DNA of 64,000 nt from Vitellaria paradoxa (Eukaryota > Streptophyta > Magnoliopsida > Ericales > Sapotaceae). Shown piece by piece: positions 48,172-59,700 of the stretch. The number at the start of each line of letters is the position of its first letter. The stretch's first letter is position 1. The stretch spans positions 43,653,010 through 43,717,009 of the forward strand of contig CM034242.1 in assembly GCA_019916065.1 (NCBI GenBank), given 5' to 3'. The notes below the pieces were generated by a model. That model had not been told where the DNA came from, ran no database searches, and saw only the letters and a list, made by a program, of their open reading frames with translations. The position numbers were made by a program, and so were the translations under genes.

Positions 48172-48374
48172 TTTGGTTAACTCTCTTACCCTTGTATTTG
48201 AATTCTGCGATTAAGGTCTTTTTCATTATTCATATATATATATATATATATATATATAATCAATTTAGTTTGTGAATGGTATTCTTATGTGTGACTCTGG
48301 ATCTAACACTCCACAATTATGAAAATTATATGCAAGAAGAAGGAAAAAAAAAAGAAAAAAAATATAAAAAATTA

Positions 48375-48700
48375 AGATGTAATTTAGTATACCTATTTTG
48401 AGTTCATTTTTTATTTTATAATTTTAAAAATAAAGAAAATAATTCAAAACGTATTTAGTTATTTGGGTTTTCAAAATCTATTTTAAAAAATAGAAAATGA
48501 GTTTATATATGAAATGTAAAATAATAAAAAGTCGTTTTGAGCATTTTTAACCAAAATAAAAAAAAATCTCAAAGTACATAAAACAAAAAATGTCAAACCA
48601 ATTGCGTTTTTTATTTTTTTATTTGGAGATTTTTAAAACATAAAACACATTAATAATTAGAAAAAAAAAGGAAAAATTAATAAAAATACAAACTAAATGG
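48375..48700 (-). mobile_element. MITE, inverted relative of 49731-50048
   Basis: Contains CAAAACGTATTTAGTTATTT, ATTTTAAAAAATAGAAAATG and GTCGTTTTGAGCATTTTTAA, which match the reverse complement of the other element in order. Boundaries are approximate. Confidence 0.5.
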
Positions 48701-49730
48701 CACTTAAGATTTTACATTATTTGATATCGTCACTAATTTTTACTCAGAAATTAAAAAAAATCTAAAAAACAGAAGAAAAATATGTAAAAATAGAAATAAC
48801 TTGCGAAACAAAGGGACTAATTTTTTTTAAAGAATATGTACGATTAATCTTATTTTTGTTTATTGCAATCTAATTTTTGTTTAGCATACTAAATGGCTTT
48901 TTTTTTTTCAGAATTAAGATTTTTTTTTGTCAAGATTATATATTTCTGTGCCTTTTTTTTTTTGATGTTATATTAGAATTATGTTATAAGTGTAAATATA
49001 TAAAAATAATGAAAATCTATTTATTAATTAATCAAAGAATAGATTAACTACTAATAAATGCTCTACAATTCACTCAAGCAATCAAAATTAAACCAAATAC
49101 ACATAAATAATCAACTCTTTCTGTTTTCTTTAATTCATTGGCATCATTGTTTCATACTTTTATTTTCTTTTTATAAATTTAGTAGTACTGTATTTGCACT
49201 AAAATTTTCGCATATTGATAGTTATTTGTCTGGTCGATTTATGTCATGATAATTGAAATATAAAAATTAAAAATATATAAATTTAAAGAGCATATTTAGA
49301 TTTAAATATAAAGTTAATACTATTACATATAAAATAAAATCTTGTAATTACATGCAAAAAATGAATATTACATAAAAATCTTTACTTTGACAATAATACT
49401 GACATTATTAATTAATAAATTGAAGTTCTAGTATCTATTAATGAGTTGAAAAACTTGTACATATGTATAACCTATGTAATGCGAATAATTTTTTAAAGTT
49501 TAATTCCCGTAATAAATTTTTATTTAATTTTGATTTATAGTTTGTAAAGTTATAATTTTGAAATAAAAGGCGAAACTTTCAAAATTTTAAATTTGCAAAG
49601 TTTAATAATAAAACTTGTTGCTTTTTTTTTTTTTCCCAACAAACGTAAAGTTTCCAAAGTTTTGATAATAGTATTTTTTTTTTTATCTTTTGACCAATAA
49701 TTTTTTTACAAATATTTAAAAAATTAGGTG

Positions 49731-50048
49731 ACATTTGGTTTATTTTTCTATTTTCTATTTTCTATTTTCATTTTATATTTTAAAAACCTCAAAATAAAAA
49801 AACAAAAAATGCTATATTATCATTATTTTCAAATTTTCTTTATTTTGAATTAAAAACGTTCAAAATGACTTTTTTTTATTTTTCATTTTATGTGTAAACC
49901 TATTTTCTGTTTTCTAAAACAAATTTTAAAAACACAAGTGAGCAAATGTGTTTTGAATTTTTTTTCTTATTTTCAAAAGCATAATATAGAAAATAAGTTT
50001 AAAACAGAAAATAAAAAACAAAAAATAGAAAAACAAACCAAATGAGGC
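49731..50048 (+). mobile_element. ~320-bp MITE with long inverted ends, private to unit B
   Basis: Starts GACATTTGGTTTATTTTTCT and ends AGAAAAACAAACCAAATGAGGCC, so the ATTTGGTTT.TTTTTCTATTTT arms are inverted over 25 or so bases. Unit A lacks it: AAATATTTAAAAAATT continues directly. Confidence 0.7.
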
Positions 50049-50126
50049 CAAAATTTTATTTTTTGCAAATTATTAAAAAAAATTAGTAGTCCCAAAATTC
50101 TAGAGCTTTGTGCACTGAATTATTTG

Positions 50127-51852
50127 TTTTTTACTTAAAAATTTTAGTAAATTAAAACATAATTGTAACAAAACAAAAACCTTTAAAAAAAATTAAGTTT
50201 TCAAAGCTTTAATGAAGAGAAGATATGTTCAAAGCTTCAAGTTTCCAATATCTTAGCAGTAGTTTTTTTTTTATTTTTTTCTCTTTTGGAATTTTTGTTT
50301 TTACGAGTATTCGAAAAATCAGAAAAATTAAAGTATAGGTATAATAAAAAGGTAATGTTCACAGTAAATTTCCAAAAATTTTAATAAAGAGTTTGAATTT
50401 TTTCAATAGGCAAAATTTGGCAAGGTTGAGGTTTTTAAAATTCAATAGTTATTTTTATTTTCTTGAATTTTCAAATATAAAATTTTTCATTATTAAAAAA
50501 TTTGAATGAAGAAAGGCATATAGAAAAATATGACTGCACAAAAAAATTCGATAGACCAAAGGTCTAAATTGACCGGAATTGTTTCTTTTTAAATTTAAAA
50601 ATTATCAATTCGAACGCTTTAGTTCAACTTTGTGTCTAAATATTTATATAACTAACCTAATTAAATCCGACCCGGCCCAACTCAATGCATATCATGGATT
50701 TGTGTCAAATTGAGTTGATTCGGTTCTGTCTAATAGCATAATTGATTCTATTCGAAGTCTAATCTTTTTTTTTTTTAATCCAATAAATTATCAAATCGGC
50801 ATTAAAGTCTGTTTGGGAACCTAAAATTAACACTAACTAATTTGTAACAAGTTACTAATAAATACAAAAAATATCAAATTACTCTTACTAATTTTTCTCA
50901 AGCTATTAGCGAATTTTTAGCACATAAAAGTTTAAATGTTAATATATTAAAAATTTTGTATTCCTAAAAAAGTAGCACATAATAGTTAACACGTGCTAAT
51001 TTTCTCAAACCAAACCTAAATCTTTCGCGCACTCGACCGGCCATTTCACGACCGGCCATGCACACTGCTGCGAGAGCCGGCGTGCTACAGGCATATCCAG
51101 CGTCACATTAACATGCCATTATTTTATGTCATGACTTTGTTTGATTTGTTAAAAATTAATAAAAATTTTTAAAATTCTGTAACATATTTTGAGGACCTTA
51201 TATTTCATGAAATTCTTATAAATTTTAATATGTATTTATATATCTTAACAAATTTTTACAACTCCAATATTTTTTTTATAAATCTTAATAATTTTTTAAC
51301 AAATTTTAACAAAATTGATATAAATCCATAAATATGAATCAAAAAAATAATGATTTTTCTTTCTAACTTTTTCACACAGAAATCAAAGAGTTTAATAACT
51401 TTCAAAAAAATTCTAACATAAATATGTCAGAATAAACTCAAAAAATTATTCCCACAATTTCCCTTTCTAACTTTTCACCACAAAAGTTCAGAAATTAACA
51501 CTGCTCATCTCTAAAAAAACGTAATTTAAATTAAAAATATCAAATATTAAAAATTATCCCAAATTATATTTTCTTCTTTTTTCTTATTTTTTTACCATAT
51601 CAAATGCTACCTATTTGTAAAAGGGAAATTTTGGAGGATCACAATAATCTAAATTGCCATTAATAAAATACAAATATTTTCAGATTTACAATCCCACGCG
51701 CCTAAAAATTGAAAAAAGAAAAAGAAACCCCCCCAATCAAACGCCCAACCAACCGGCATCAACATCCAAGGATCTCCACCGTCCGATCCGATCAATTCTA
51801 GCTCACCGACATCAAGTAATCACAATTGACATCATCAAATCAACGGTTGAGA
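50127..51852. other. Intergenic region between unit B and the A20/AN1 gene
   Basis: AT-rich. A GC-richer block at about 51025-51110 (CGACCGGCCATTTCACGACCGGCC) has no recognised role. A MITE-like repeat at 51127-51612 matches 16915-17320. The 3'UTR of the zinc-finger gene should lie at its right end. Confidence 0.6.
51127..51612. mobile_element. MITE-like repeat, relative of 16915-17320
   Basis: Left GACTTTGTTTGATTTGTTAA and right ATATCAAATGCTACC; internal CTGTAACATATTTTGAGG and ATAAATCTTAATAATTTTTT are shared with 16915-17320. Confidence 0.5.
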
Positions 51853-52368
51853 TCAAATTTTGCGGAGCTTCTCCGCCTTCACCACCGGATTGGCCTTGGC
51901 TATCGCCTCCTTCCCCACCGACTTGAAATCGAACGCGCAGCCGTGCTGCTCCGGGTACCTGTGGGCCCCGCAGAACGTCGTCCCGCACCTGCACTTGAAT
52001 CCCGTCAGCCCCACGCGCCGCCTGCACGCCGCGCACCTGTTCGGCTGCGCCACCACCGCCGGCACAACCGCCTCCGAGGTCGTAGAAACCTCATCGGCGG
52101 CTGCGACGACCTGAATCTGCGGTAAAACCGCTGGATCCGAAGAAACGGGGCCGACCGATCCCGCCGACGATGAGGACATCGGCGAAGTCTCCTCGGCGAG
52201 GGACTTCTCGACGGCGAGTTTGGCCTCGGCGACTTGTTGTTCCTTGAGGCAGTGATCTTTATAGCACTTGGAACAGAGATTGAGCGTTGTGGGGCTGCCA
52301 AAGAATCCACAATTGTTAGCGCAGAGCCTGTGACCTTCTGGTTCTTGCCATTTGTGTTCCTCAGCCAT
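51853..52368 (-). CDS. A20/AN1 zinc-finger stress-associated protein (SAP)
   Basis: Intronless, 171 residues from MAEEHKWQ. This start is preferred over the ATG ten codons upstream (52398) because SAP proteins begin MAEEH.... The A20 finger is at the N-terminus: EGHRLCANNCGFFGSPTTLN followed by LCSKCYKDHC (C-x4-C-x11-C-x2-C). A Ser/Ala-rich linker follows, then the AN1 finger: NRCAACRRRVGLTGFKCRCG, TTFCGAHRYPEQHGCAFDFK. It ends GKEAIAKANPVVKAEKLRKI, the normal SAP tail. All Cys/His ligands are present. Family members act in abiotic-stress responses, with ubiquitin binding or E3 activity reported for some; the precise role here is inference. The frame is clean and GC-rich compared with its surroundings. 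The leader carries a GA repeat at 52591-52627. Confidence 0.93.
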   Translation of the reverse strand: MAEEHKWQEPEGHRLCANNCGFFGSPTTLNLCSKCYKDHCLKEQQVAEAKLAVEKSLAEETSPMSSSSAGSVGPVSSDPAVLPQIQVVAAADEVSTTSEAVVPAVVAQPNRCAACRRRVGLTGFKCRCGTTFCGAHRYPEQHGCAFDFKSVGKEAIAKANPVVKAEKLRKI

Positions 52369-52587
52369 CTTCTCTTTCCAGATCAAACCCTCGTTCAAAT
52401 TCTACGTATAAACCACCGATCGATAACTCGATCTTGCTCAATAGAACAATATTCAAGTCGATCGCCTGAAGAAACGTCCGAATTGAGACAGAGAGATATA
52501 TAGAGAGAGAGAGCGATTGAATGGCTATGGAGATGGCGAGAGGTCGAAGGATGAAAGTTGCGAGCGATTACGATTTACGAGTTTGGT

Positions 52588-52590
<3 letters not shown>

Positions 52591-52632
<42 letters not shown>

Positions 52633-52672
52633 ATACAGGTTGGATGAGCAAATGGGGCACGGCATTATAAAT
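52591..52672 (-). promoter_or_regulatory. GA/CT repeat leader and candidate TATA box of the SAP gene
   Basis: A GA microsatellite at 52591-52627 reads CT-rich on the coding strand, common in plant leaders and core promoters. TTTATAAT on the minus strand at 52664-52672 is a TATA candidate about 300 bp upstream of the ATG. Confidence 0.35.
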
Positions 52673-53946
52673 TGGACCATTACACGCGGTCAAAGTTGAT
52701 GGATTTGTCATCATTATGTCAACATATAATTTTTTTTATTTCTTTTTAAACACGTATTTCACTATTAAAAAAACTTTGTTGGCAAGTAATGTCTTTTTTT
52801 TTTTAAATAAATATCTTTTTAGTTTTTAAGTTTAAAATATAATTTTTATGGCTTTTTGTTAAAAATTAGTTAAATAAATTAATAAAAGTTTGCTTCCAAA
52901 ACATCAATTTAAGAAAATGTTTTAGATTGTAAAAGTGAACAAAACTACCGTGTTTTTAATTAAATTTTATATTGAGGTTGATTTGAATTATAAAAATAAA
53001 AATTTATTTTCTATTTTCAATTGCAATTTTATATTTTATTCAAAATATAAAAACAATAACTAATCTTAAAAATAAGTTTTGGTCTGAAAATTTGTGGAAA
53101 TGGATGAAATAGAAAACTTAAAAAAGTTACAACAATGACTATTTTCATTTTATTTTAATTTGGAACTATTTGGAGCTCCAAAATACTTGAAAACTCTCTG
53201 AAAATTTTTATAATTATTTATAATTTTTATTAAAAATTTTTTATCTCAAATTACGTAAATTTTTATAAATCTCTATTTATTTATTTATCTTTACAAATCA
53301 CAATAATCTTTACAAATTCTAATAACAATCTTACAAATTTTAAAAAATTCTAACATAGTAGTCAAAAAGTGTTTATCTAAATCTGTTTATTTATTTGTGA
53401 TTTGTAGTTTAGACTCTTAACGTCAAAAAATATCTTAACTTACATTTTATCTCAAATTTTATAACTGTAAACCAACCTTCGATATCTTTTAAATAATCTA
53501 ATTATGACATACTATCAATTTAATGATTTTAAATGGAGCATCACAATTAGACATATCATAATTTAAAAAAAGACAAATATTAGAGATAACTTTATGAGAC
53601 TTGATAAGTGACATAAATAAAAATGTATTTTGATATTTGTAATTTAAAAAAATGATAAATAAATGTCTTAAACGCTTGTTTATATCTTATGAATCCTTAA
53701 TCAAAGTACACAAAGTTAAGAGTGTTAATGAATCGAGTCATACATGAATTACTCTCGGAGTCACGGTCAAACTATTCGTTAACATTAATGGTTCAGTTCA
53801 AACTTAATTTTTTTTAATAAAAGAGTGGAGTTCGAGCCTATTTTTTTTTTTAAAACTCTATTAATAAAAAGATTTAACTCTCGTCTTGATTATTATGTTT
53901 TGTACACAAATTGTAAAATTATTTTTTAAAAAATAATGAATGTGTT

Positions 53947-54108
53947 TAGAGTTGTATAAAAATATATAAAATAAAATAAAATTGTAAAAGTAATGTTTCG
54001 TAATTCATGCAATGAGTAAAAATTTTAAATATTACTATCTCGTAATTTATATCTGTAGAGATTTGTAAGATTTTATTTTATTTTATTTGTTACCAAACGG
54101 AGCAAATG
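53947..54108. mobile_element. ~160-bp MITE, same family as 19515-19663
   Basis: GTTTAGAGTTGTATAAAAAT at the left, TTGTTACCAAACGGAGCAAA at the right, core CGTAATTCATGCAATGAGTA and TGTAGAGATTTGTAAGATTT. Confidence 0.65.
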
Positions 54109-54451
54109 TTCATTCTCAAAAATAGCAAACTTTAAAATGAATTTTGTCTACAACGCATCTGACATTTACGCGGACATTTCTCGGGAAGAAAAAAAAAATA
54201 AGAAGAAAATAATCAAAATACAAGCCCGCGTACCGTACAATGTTGCGCCATACCAAACTCGGCGGAAAGAAGAGGCTTTATTTAAGGGTTTGACTATTGC
54301 CACGTAAGTTGACTTTTATGCATATGGACTGTGTCCGCGTCTAACTCATGCATTATACTGGATCAATATTTATAAATAAATATTAAATCATAATTTAGCC
54401 AATATTAATGTAGTTAACCTAAAATTTATCCAAGTGGGGTCTTCTTTCTTA

Positions 54452-54823
54452 GGCCCCGTTTGACATCAAAAACAAACTCTAAAAATTTGTATAAATTTCT
54501 AACAACCCTTCTATCTTTAATTTTACCATCATTACTAATTTCAAAAAATTTCAATATTTCGTTAAAAAATAAAAAAATCTGGAAGTAGGTTAACCGAATG
54601 TGTAAATTTTTTATACAATCACATTCTTAATGTCAAAAACTTTCAAACGAGTACTATTGTTGTTATTTTTTGTGAATTTTTTTGAATCCAAGAGAACAGA
54701 TTTGGAAAATCGTTCCCATAGTTTGCTACTTTTCATTAAAAAAGGCACTAAAATTAACCAAAACTATATTTTATCTCAATTTATTTTATTTTTTCTTACT
54801 TCAAAGGGGACCTAAATGGAGCC
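54452..54823. mobile_element. Tourist-like MITE, family 2
   Basis: TTA flanks (54449-54451 and 54824-54826); ends GGCCCCGTTTGAC and TAAATGGAGCC. The interior matches 55442-55806 closely (AACTTTCAAACGAGTAC, TTTTTTGAATCCA.GAGAAC). Confidence 0.7.
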
Positions 54824-55441
54824 TTAAACAACCGTTGAAATCTGAATAATATTGGCATTTAAATATCTGATATTACAAATATTTAATTTTATCACAAATT
54901 AGGGTTAATTCACTCGTACATCCATTAAGGTCATAAATTAATTTAATTAGTTGTTCATTTAAAAATTTAAGCTCAACTCAACTCGTTTATTTATTTAACA
55001 ATTTGAGTTTAAACCAAAAAAAAAAATTGTTTTTGTTAATAAATGATTCGAGTGTAAACAAACTTGACTCGTCAAATCAAAATTAGGATAATTGGCTTGT
55101 TGGATTAAAATTCTAAGCATTGGATCAAAATTTTAAGCATTGGCTTGTAGTTAATATAAGTCATGTGACATCGGACCTATGAGTCTTAGATTAAAATCGG
55201 ACAGCTCACAATAAAAGTAACTTTAAAAACTCCTACTTAAAATTTTTAAGTTTACTTTTGTCTTAAGTCGTCCGATTTTAATCCAGCGGCTCACAAGGTC
55301 AATATCACGAACCTAACAGCAACTGATGTTAGCTCCTTCAAATCCGATTCATTCATGTACCAATCAATGATGCACAGTGATAGATGAACTATATTATAGA
55401 CACCAACAAACATACCTAATTAATAAAAGTTAAATATATTA

Positions 55442-55806
55442 TGCCCCGTTTGGCATAAAATAAAATATCAAAAAATTCTATAAATCTCCAATAACCCTTC
55501 TACCTCTAATTTTTTTGTCATCACTAATTTCAAAAAATTCTAATATTTCGCTAAAAAAATAAAAAAAAATTAAAAATAGATTAACCGAATATGTAAATTT
55601 TTTTACAATGATATTCTTCGTATCGAAAACTTTCAAACGAGTACCATTATTGCTATTTTTTGTAAATTTTTTTGAATCCATGAGAACGAATTTGGAATAC
55701 CGTCCCCACGATTTGCGACTTTTTAAAAAAAAAGGGCACTAAAATTAACCCAAAATCACATTTTATCTCAATTTGTCTTTTTTTTTTTTTACTCCAAACG
55801 AGACCT
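55442..55806. mobile_element. Tourist-like MITE, family 2
   Basis: Left TGCCCCGTTTGGC, right ACTCCAAACGAGACC. About 1 kb from the previous copy, same orientation. Confidence 0.7.
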
Positions 55807-56473
55807 ATGTAAGTAAAGAGCATGTTATCTTATGCGTCTAGTCCATATCAATGAGGCAAATATGCCTACCCCCTTGAAAAATAAATATAAGACATAAAAA
55901 CAAAACTCAGTTTTACTTTGCACCCTCTAATTTTAATCTTAATTATTATTATGATAATTAAGGATTGGAACTTTTGATTAATTGCAATGTAAGACTTCAA
56001 TGGCCATTTTGTCATCTAAAAATTGAATACTTAATAGCGAGAGTGCATAAACAAAATATCACTGACTCTTCAACTAAATAATGTGTAACATTTTGATTGT
56101 GTAACAATGCTTTAGGGGAAAAAAAAAATGGTGTGACAACTTTGGAAAAGGGTAAAAGGGCACTAACCCAGCACCATTCAATTATGTTTTAGTATAAACT
56201 TTATTAAAAAAACCCAATAAAACTTCTGATTTGGCATTCAGCACATAGAAATGTGGGTTAAAGCTGTTACCAGCAACAAATCAAATATGATCTCAAGGAT
56301 GCAAAAATAGGAGTTACTAATTCTAACCAAGGATGAAATACAATTAAAAAATGAAAAAAGAAAAAATTCACAAAAATAAGGTGAATTAGTGTTTACCCAT
56401 CATTTCAAAATGAAATATTCTTAAAAATAAAACTTAATTACAAAATGCCCACTACCATATCATTCTAATAGGA

Positions 56474-56495
56474 TTTTTTTTTTTGGGGGGGGGGG
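56474..56495. repeat. T11-G11 homopolymer junction
   Basis: Eleven T followed by eleven G, downstream of the transporter stop codon. Confidence 0.9.
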
Positions 56496-56733
56496 TGTTG
56501 GTTACTTTTTGGCACTTTATAGTTATCATTCTTCATTACTAGAACAGCCATACTCGAGCCCTCCCATGTTTTCTTCTTCTACTTTTTGTTTTTTTCCCCC
56601 CTCAAATGTATTTAATGTGGAAGAAGGTAATTAAAACAACCATCGGATAATCCCATAGTTTTTCTGCTAATAATTTACAATCATATGACAAAAGACTAGT
56701 AGAGGAAACAACTTCCACCATACCATCAAAATT

Positions 56734-59700
56734 CTATGATAGAAGTGGTGCTTCAATACTTTCTTCATTACCTACTAAATCGTTCTGTGGTGGTGCTTCT
56801 GGCTTTAGCATGCAAGCACAACAAAAAGATATCACCTGAAACAATTGAACAGTTGCAGCAGTCAAAAGCAAGGCTTAAAATGGGTAAGGTAACTCGACTC
56901 ATGATTTTTAAAAATAAGTAACAGTCAGTGTAACAGTAACAGAAAACAACATATGTAATGGAAAAAAACAAAGTGTTTGTAGCTAGCAGAAACGGAAGGG
57001 TCCGAAAACGTTACATAACAGCATTTTTATGTTAGTATGGAAAAAGGAAGCACTTTTCTAAAACCTTTTGGAACTTGTTCGAGAGCAGGTAAAAAATATG
57101 AAAACGCTTAAAATATAAATTGAAATATAGATCAAAATGTCTCAAAAATATGAACTCTTATTATTTCTGTATGTTACCATTCCACTAATGTTTCGTTTTG
57201 GCATCTTAGGACCAAAATTTTCAACCATTTCATAATATATATATATATATATACATATATTATTCCATGCATACACGCGCGTGCATATACAGAGAGAGAG
57301 AGAGAGAGAGAGAGTTACCATGCATAAAGAAGCACATACAATACTGAAACCTTTACAGTTGAACGGTGCATCGCTGGACAAAAACCAAGCTGGGCAAACA
57401 CAAACTCAACATTTAGGCAGAATAATTGAAATCAACAGAGAATTCAACTCACAGAAACAAAGAGTTCAACTCACAGGTCAATGGACTCATTGCAAGTGGT
57501 GATAACAAATCTGCAACTGATTGCACACCAGCAATAAATCCTTGTGCTTTCCCCTGTGATTGAATTGAACTTAAAAAGAAAGATGCAATGGCGCCAAGAA
57601 AGATACTTAAAAATGGAAATTTGTTTACTAAAACACCCTAAAAAATGACATATCTTGAGATGAATTTCCAAAGCAAAAAAATTTGCCTTGTTCCCATTTC
57701 TCTCTCCACCTAGATGCAAAACTATATATTTCAATTGTTTCTGCTCAAAGCAAAACTCAAAAACTTTGCCTAGATGAGTGAACTCTGTTAACTTATCAGA
57801 AAAGAGAAACCTACTTGGATTGAGGAACTTGTAAAAATTCACTATCAGCGCAAGAAGTTGGAGAAAGGTTCACAAACCCTTACAGTTTGAGGAATTAAAG
57901 AAAGTTTCTCAATCATTAAAATTGGAATTTCAGCTAGTGTAAAATCCCCTTAAGGGGAAATTAAGTGGGATGAGCAAGTGGTACTTCTGGGCTTGCTGCT
58001 GTTTGTCCAGCGAAGCATTTTTCCAGTTTTACACCTCAAAGCTTCACCTTGGCTTTTAGCCGTTGGATGCAGGGAACTTTTAATTAATTATTAAATCAAT
58101 TGAAAGACACAATATTACTCTACCAACCTGATCAGCTGAGCTTGATGCTTTTGATATAATTGCATAGGTCTGTCATCAAGAATTTGAATGGGGAGAAAAG
58201 GAGTGAGAATTGAATTCAACTACGGTGAAGAAGATATATTTTTCCAAAATAACTGTGGGATAAAAAAAATAGACATCCATGGGAAATAGTACTTACAGAA
58301 GGTTTTACGAGGACATAGATGACACCAAAAGAAGCACTTAGATAAGGCACCTGTGCATTTAATGATTCCCAGTCAATGACGATAAGAGGATGCAATATAA
58401 TGAGGTGTATAGATTCTGCAAGTACCGACTCTTGGGTTGCATGGGGAAATGAAAGCAGAAGAGAAACAAGATGCAGCATATGGTCTCTTCTTCTTGATAA
58501 GGTGATTTTGAAGATAGTTTCAACTCCTGTGATTACTTCTAAAATGTTTACTTACAGCATCTTTATGCATTTGATATGGAGTTGGAGTCAAGACACGATG
58601 TACTTGCAATATTATATCCTCTTAAAAATATCATTTTTACATTGATGAATACAAAACCAGGTGCATGAAAAAAAAATTGGGTGAAATTTTATAGACAAAA
58701 ATGTAATTTATCCAAAATTTAATTTTAAAACATACAGTAGCTGCACGGTCATCAGCCATATAAGGGTACATACCCAAGAAGCCCATGCCAAGCCATAAAA
58801 CAATGCCTGTGGATTGGGAGGGAACAAAAAAAAAAAATCCATCAGATAATTTTTTTTACACATGCACTCCAGTATAATCAAGTTCAGAGCTGCTGGGATT
58901 TAAATTAAGTCGACAAGGACAACTCACATAAGCTATTGACGCAAGTAAGGCTGAGCACAGTATCAATTTCTCTCCAACCAATGGATTGATAATAGGAAGC
59001 ACCAGCATCTTGATGCATGCCGTGACATGAAACATATGGTTAGTGGAGGACTACCAGATTTATAGAACATTTCAAAAGGAGTCACAGGCTCGACTTGGTT
59101 AGAATCTAGTGCTCAGTCAAAGAAAAAATCGATTTGTTATCTACAGTGAAAATCCTTGGGACAGTAAAGTAAACAGAAAAGTAGCATGTACGCCACCGGG
59201 ATTGGAAGGATGGAATCGCAAAACCATAAGTAGAAGAAAAGGGAAGACAAAATACCTCATTGGTGATGGGAAAAATAGACTTTCTATTTTTTTTTTTTTT
59301 TTTTTATTTCATCTGTTTCAAATGGACACTCACTAGAAAGTTGAAAACAAAACAGAACATGCATATCCATTTCAGAACCTTGAGGAATTTGATCATCTAG
59401 ACATCCTTATATAATCAAGCAAGGCACTAACTGTGAAACATTAACAAGATGATAGAATAGTTTATTTCTGTGGTGCCTTTTTACTCACCGACAAAACTTG
59501 TCTTGAAACAATTTCCCAACCTTCTGCATCAAGGTATAACCAAGCACCATATGGATCTTGGGAGTAAACGGGAAAAAATAATAAGAGCTTCAGAAAGAAT
59601 ACCTGAGAAACAATTGATCCTATTCCCACCATCATCAGAAGTTCTGAAAACTGATTTTTGTTGAAACCAAAGGCCGACTTCAGATAGTACTGCAGAGATG

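Larger units (their letters stand above)
36939..50126. repeat. Tandem segmental duplication, unit B (~13.2 kb)
   Basis: Directly follows unit A with about 20 bp between the matching edges. It carries the intact HMA gene and the intact small gene. It is longer than unit A because of private insertions, among them 42971-43792 and the MITE pair at 48375 and 49731. Confidence 0.88.
52680..56733. other. Gene-free intergenic region
   Basis: AT-rich, with three MITEs given separately. A GC-richer, unassigned stretch at about 54180-54350 (CCCGCGTACCGTACAATG, ACTCGGCGGAAAG) shows no ORF. About 55090-55330 contains a local inverted pair: TAAAATCGGACAGCTCACAA against GTCCGATTTTAATCCAGCGG. The right end is the 3' flank of the transporter. 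Confidence 0.55.

Noticed and set aside
51812..52310. Several ORFs overlapping the A20/AN1 gene on both strands
   Set aside because: GC-rich shadow frames of the zinc-finger gene; none shows a motif.
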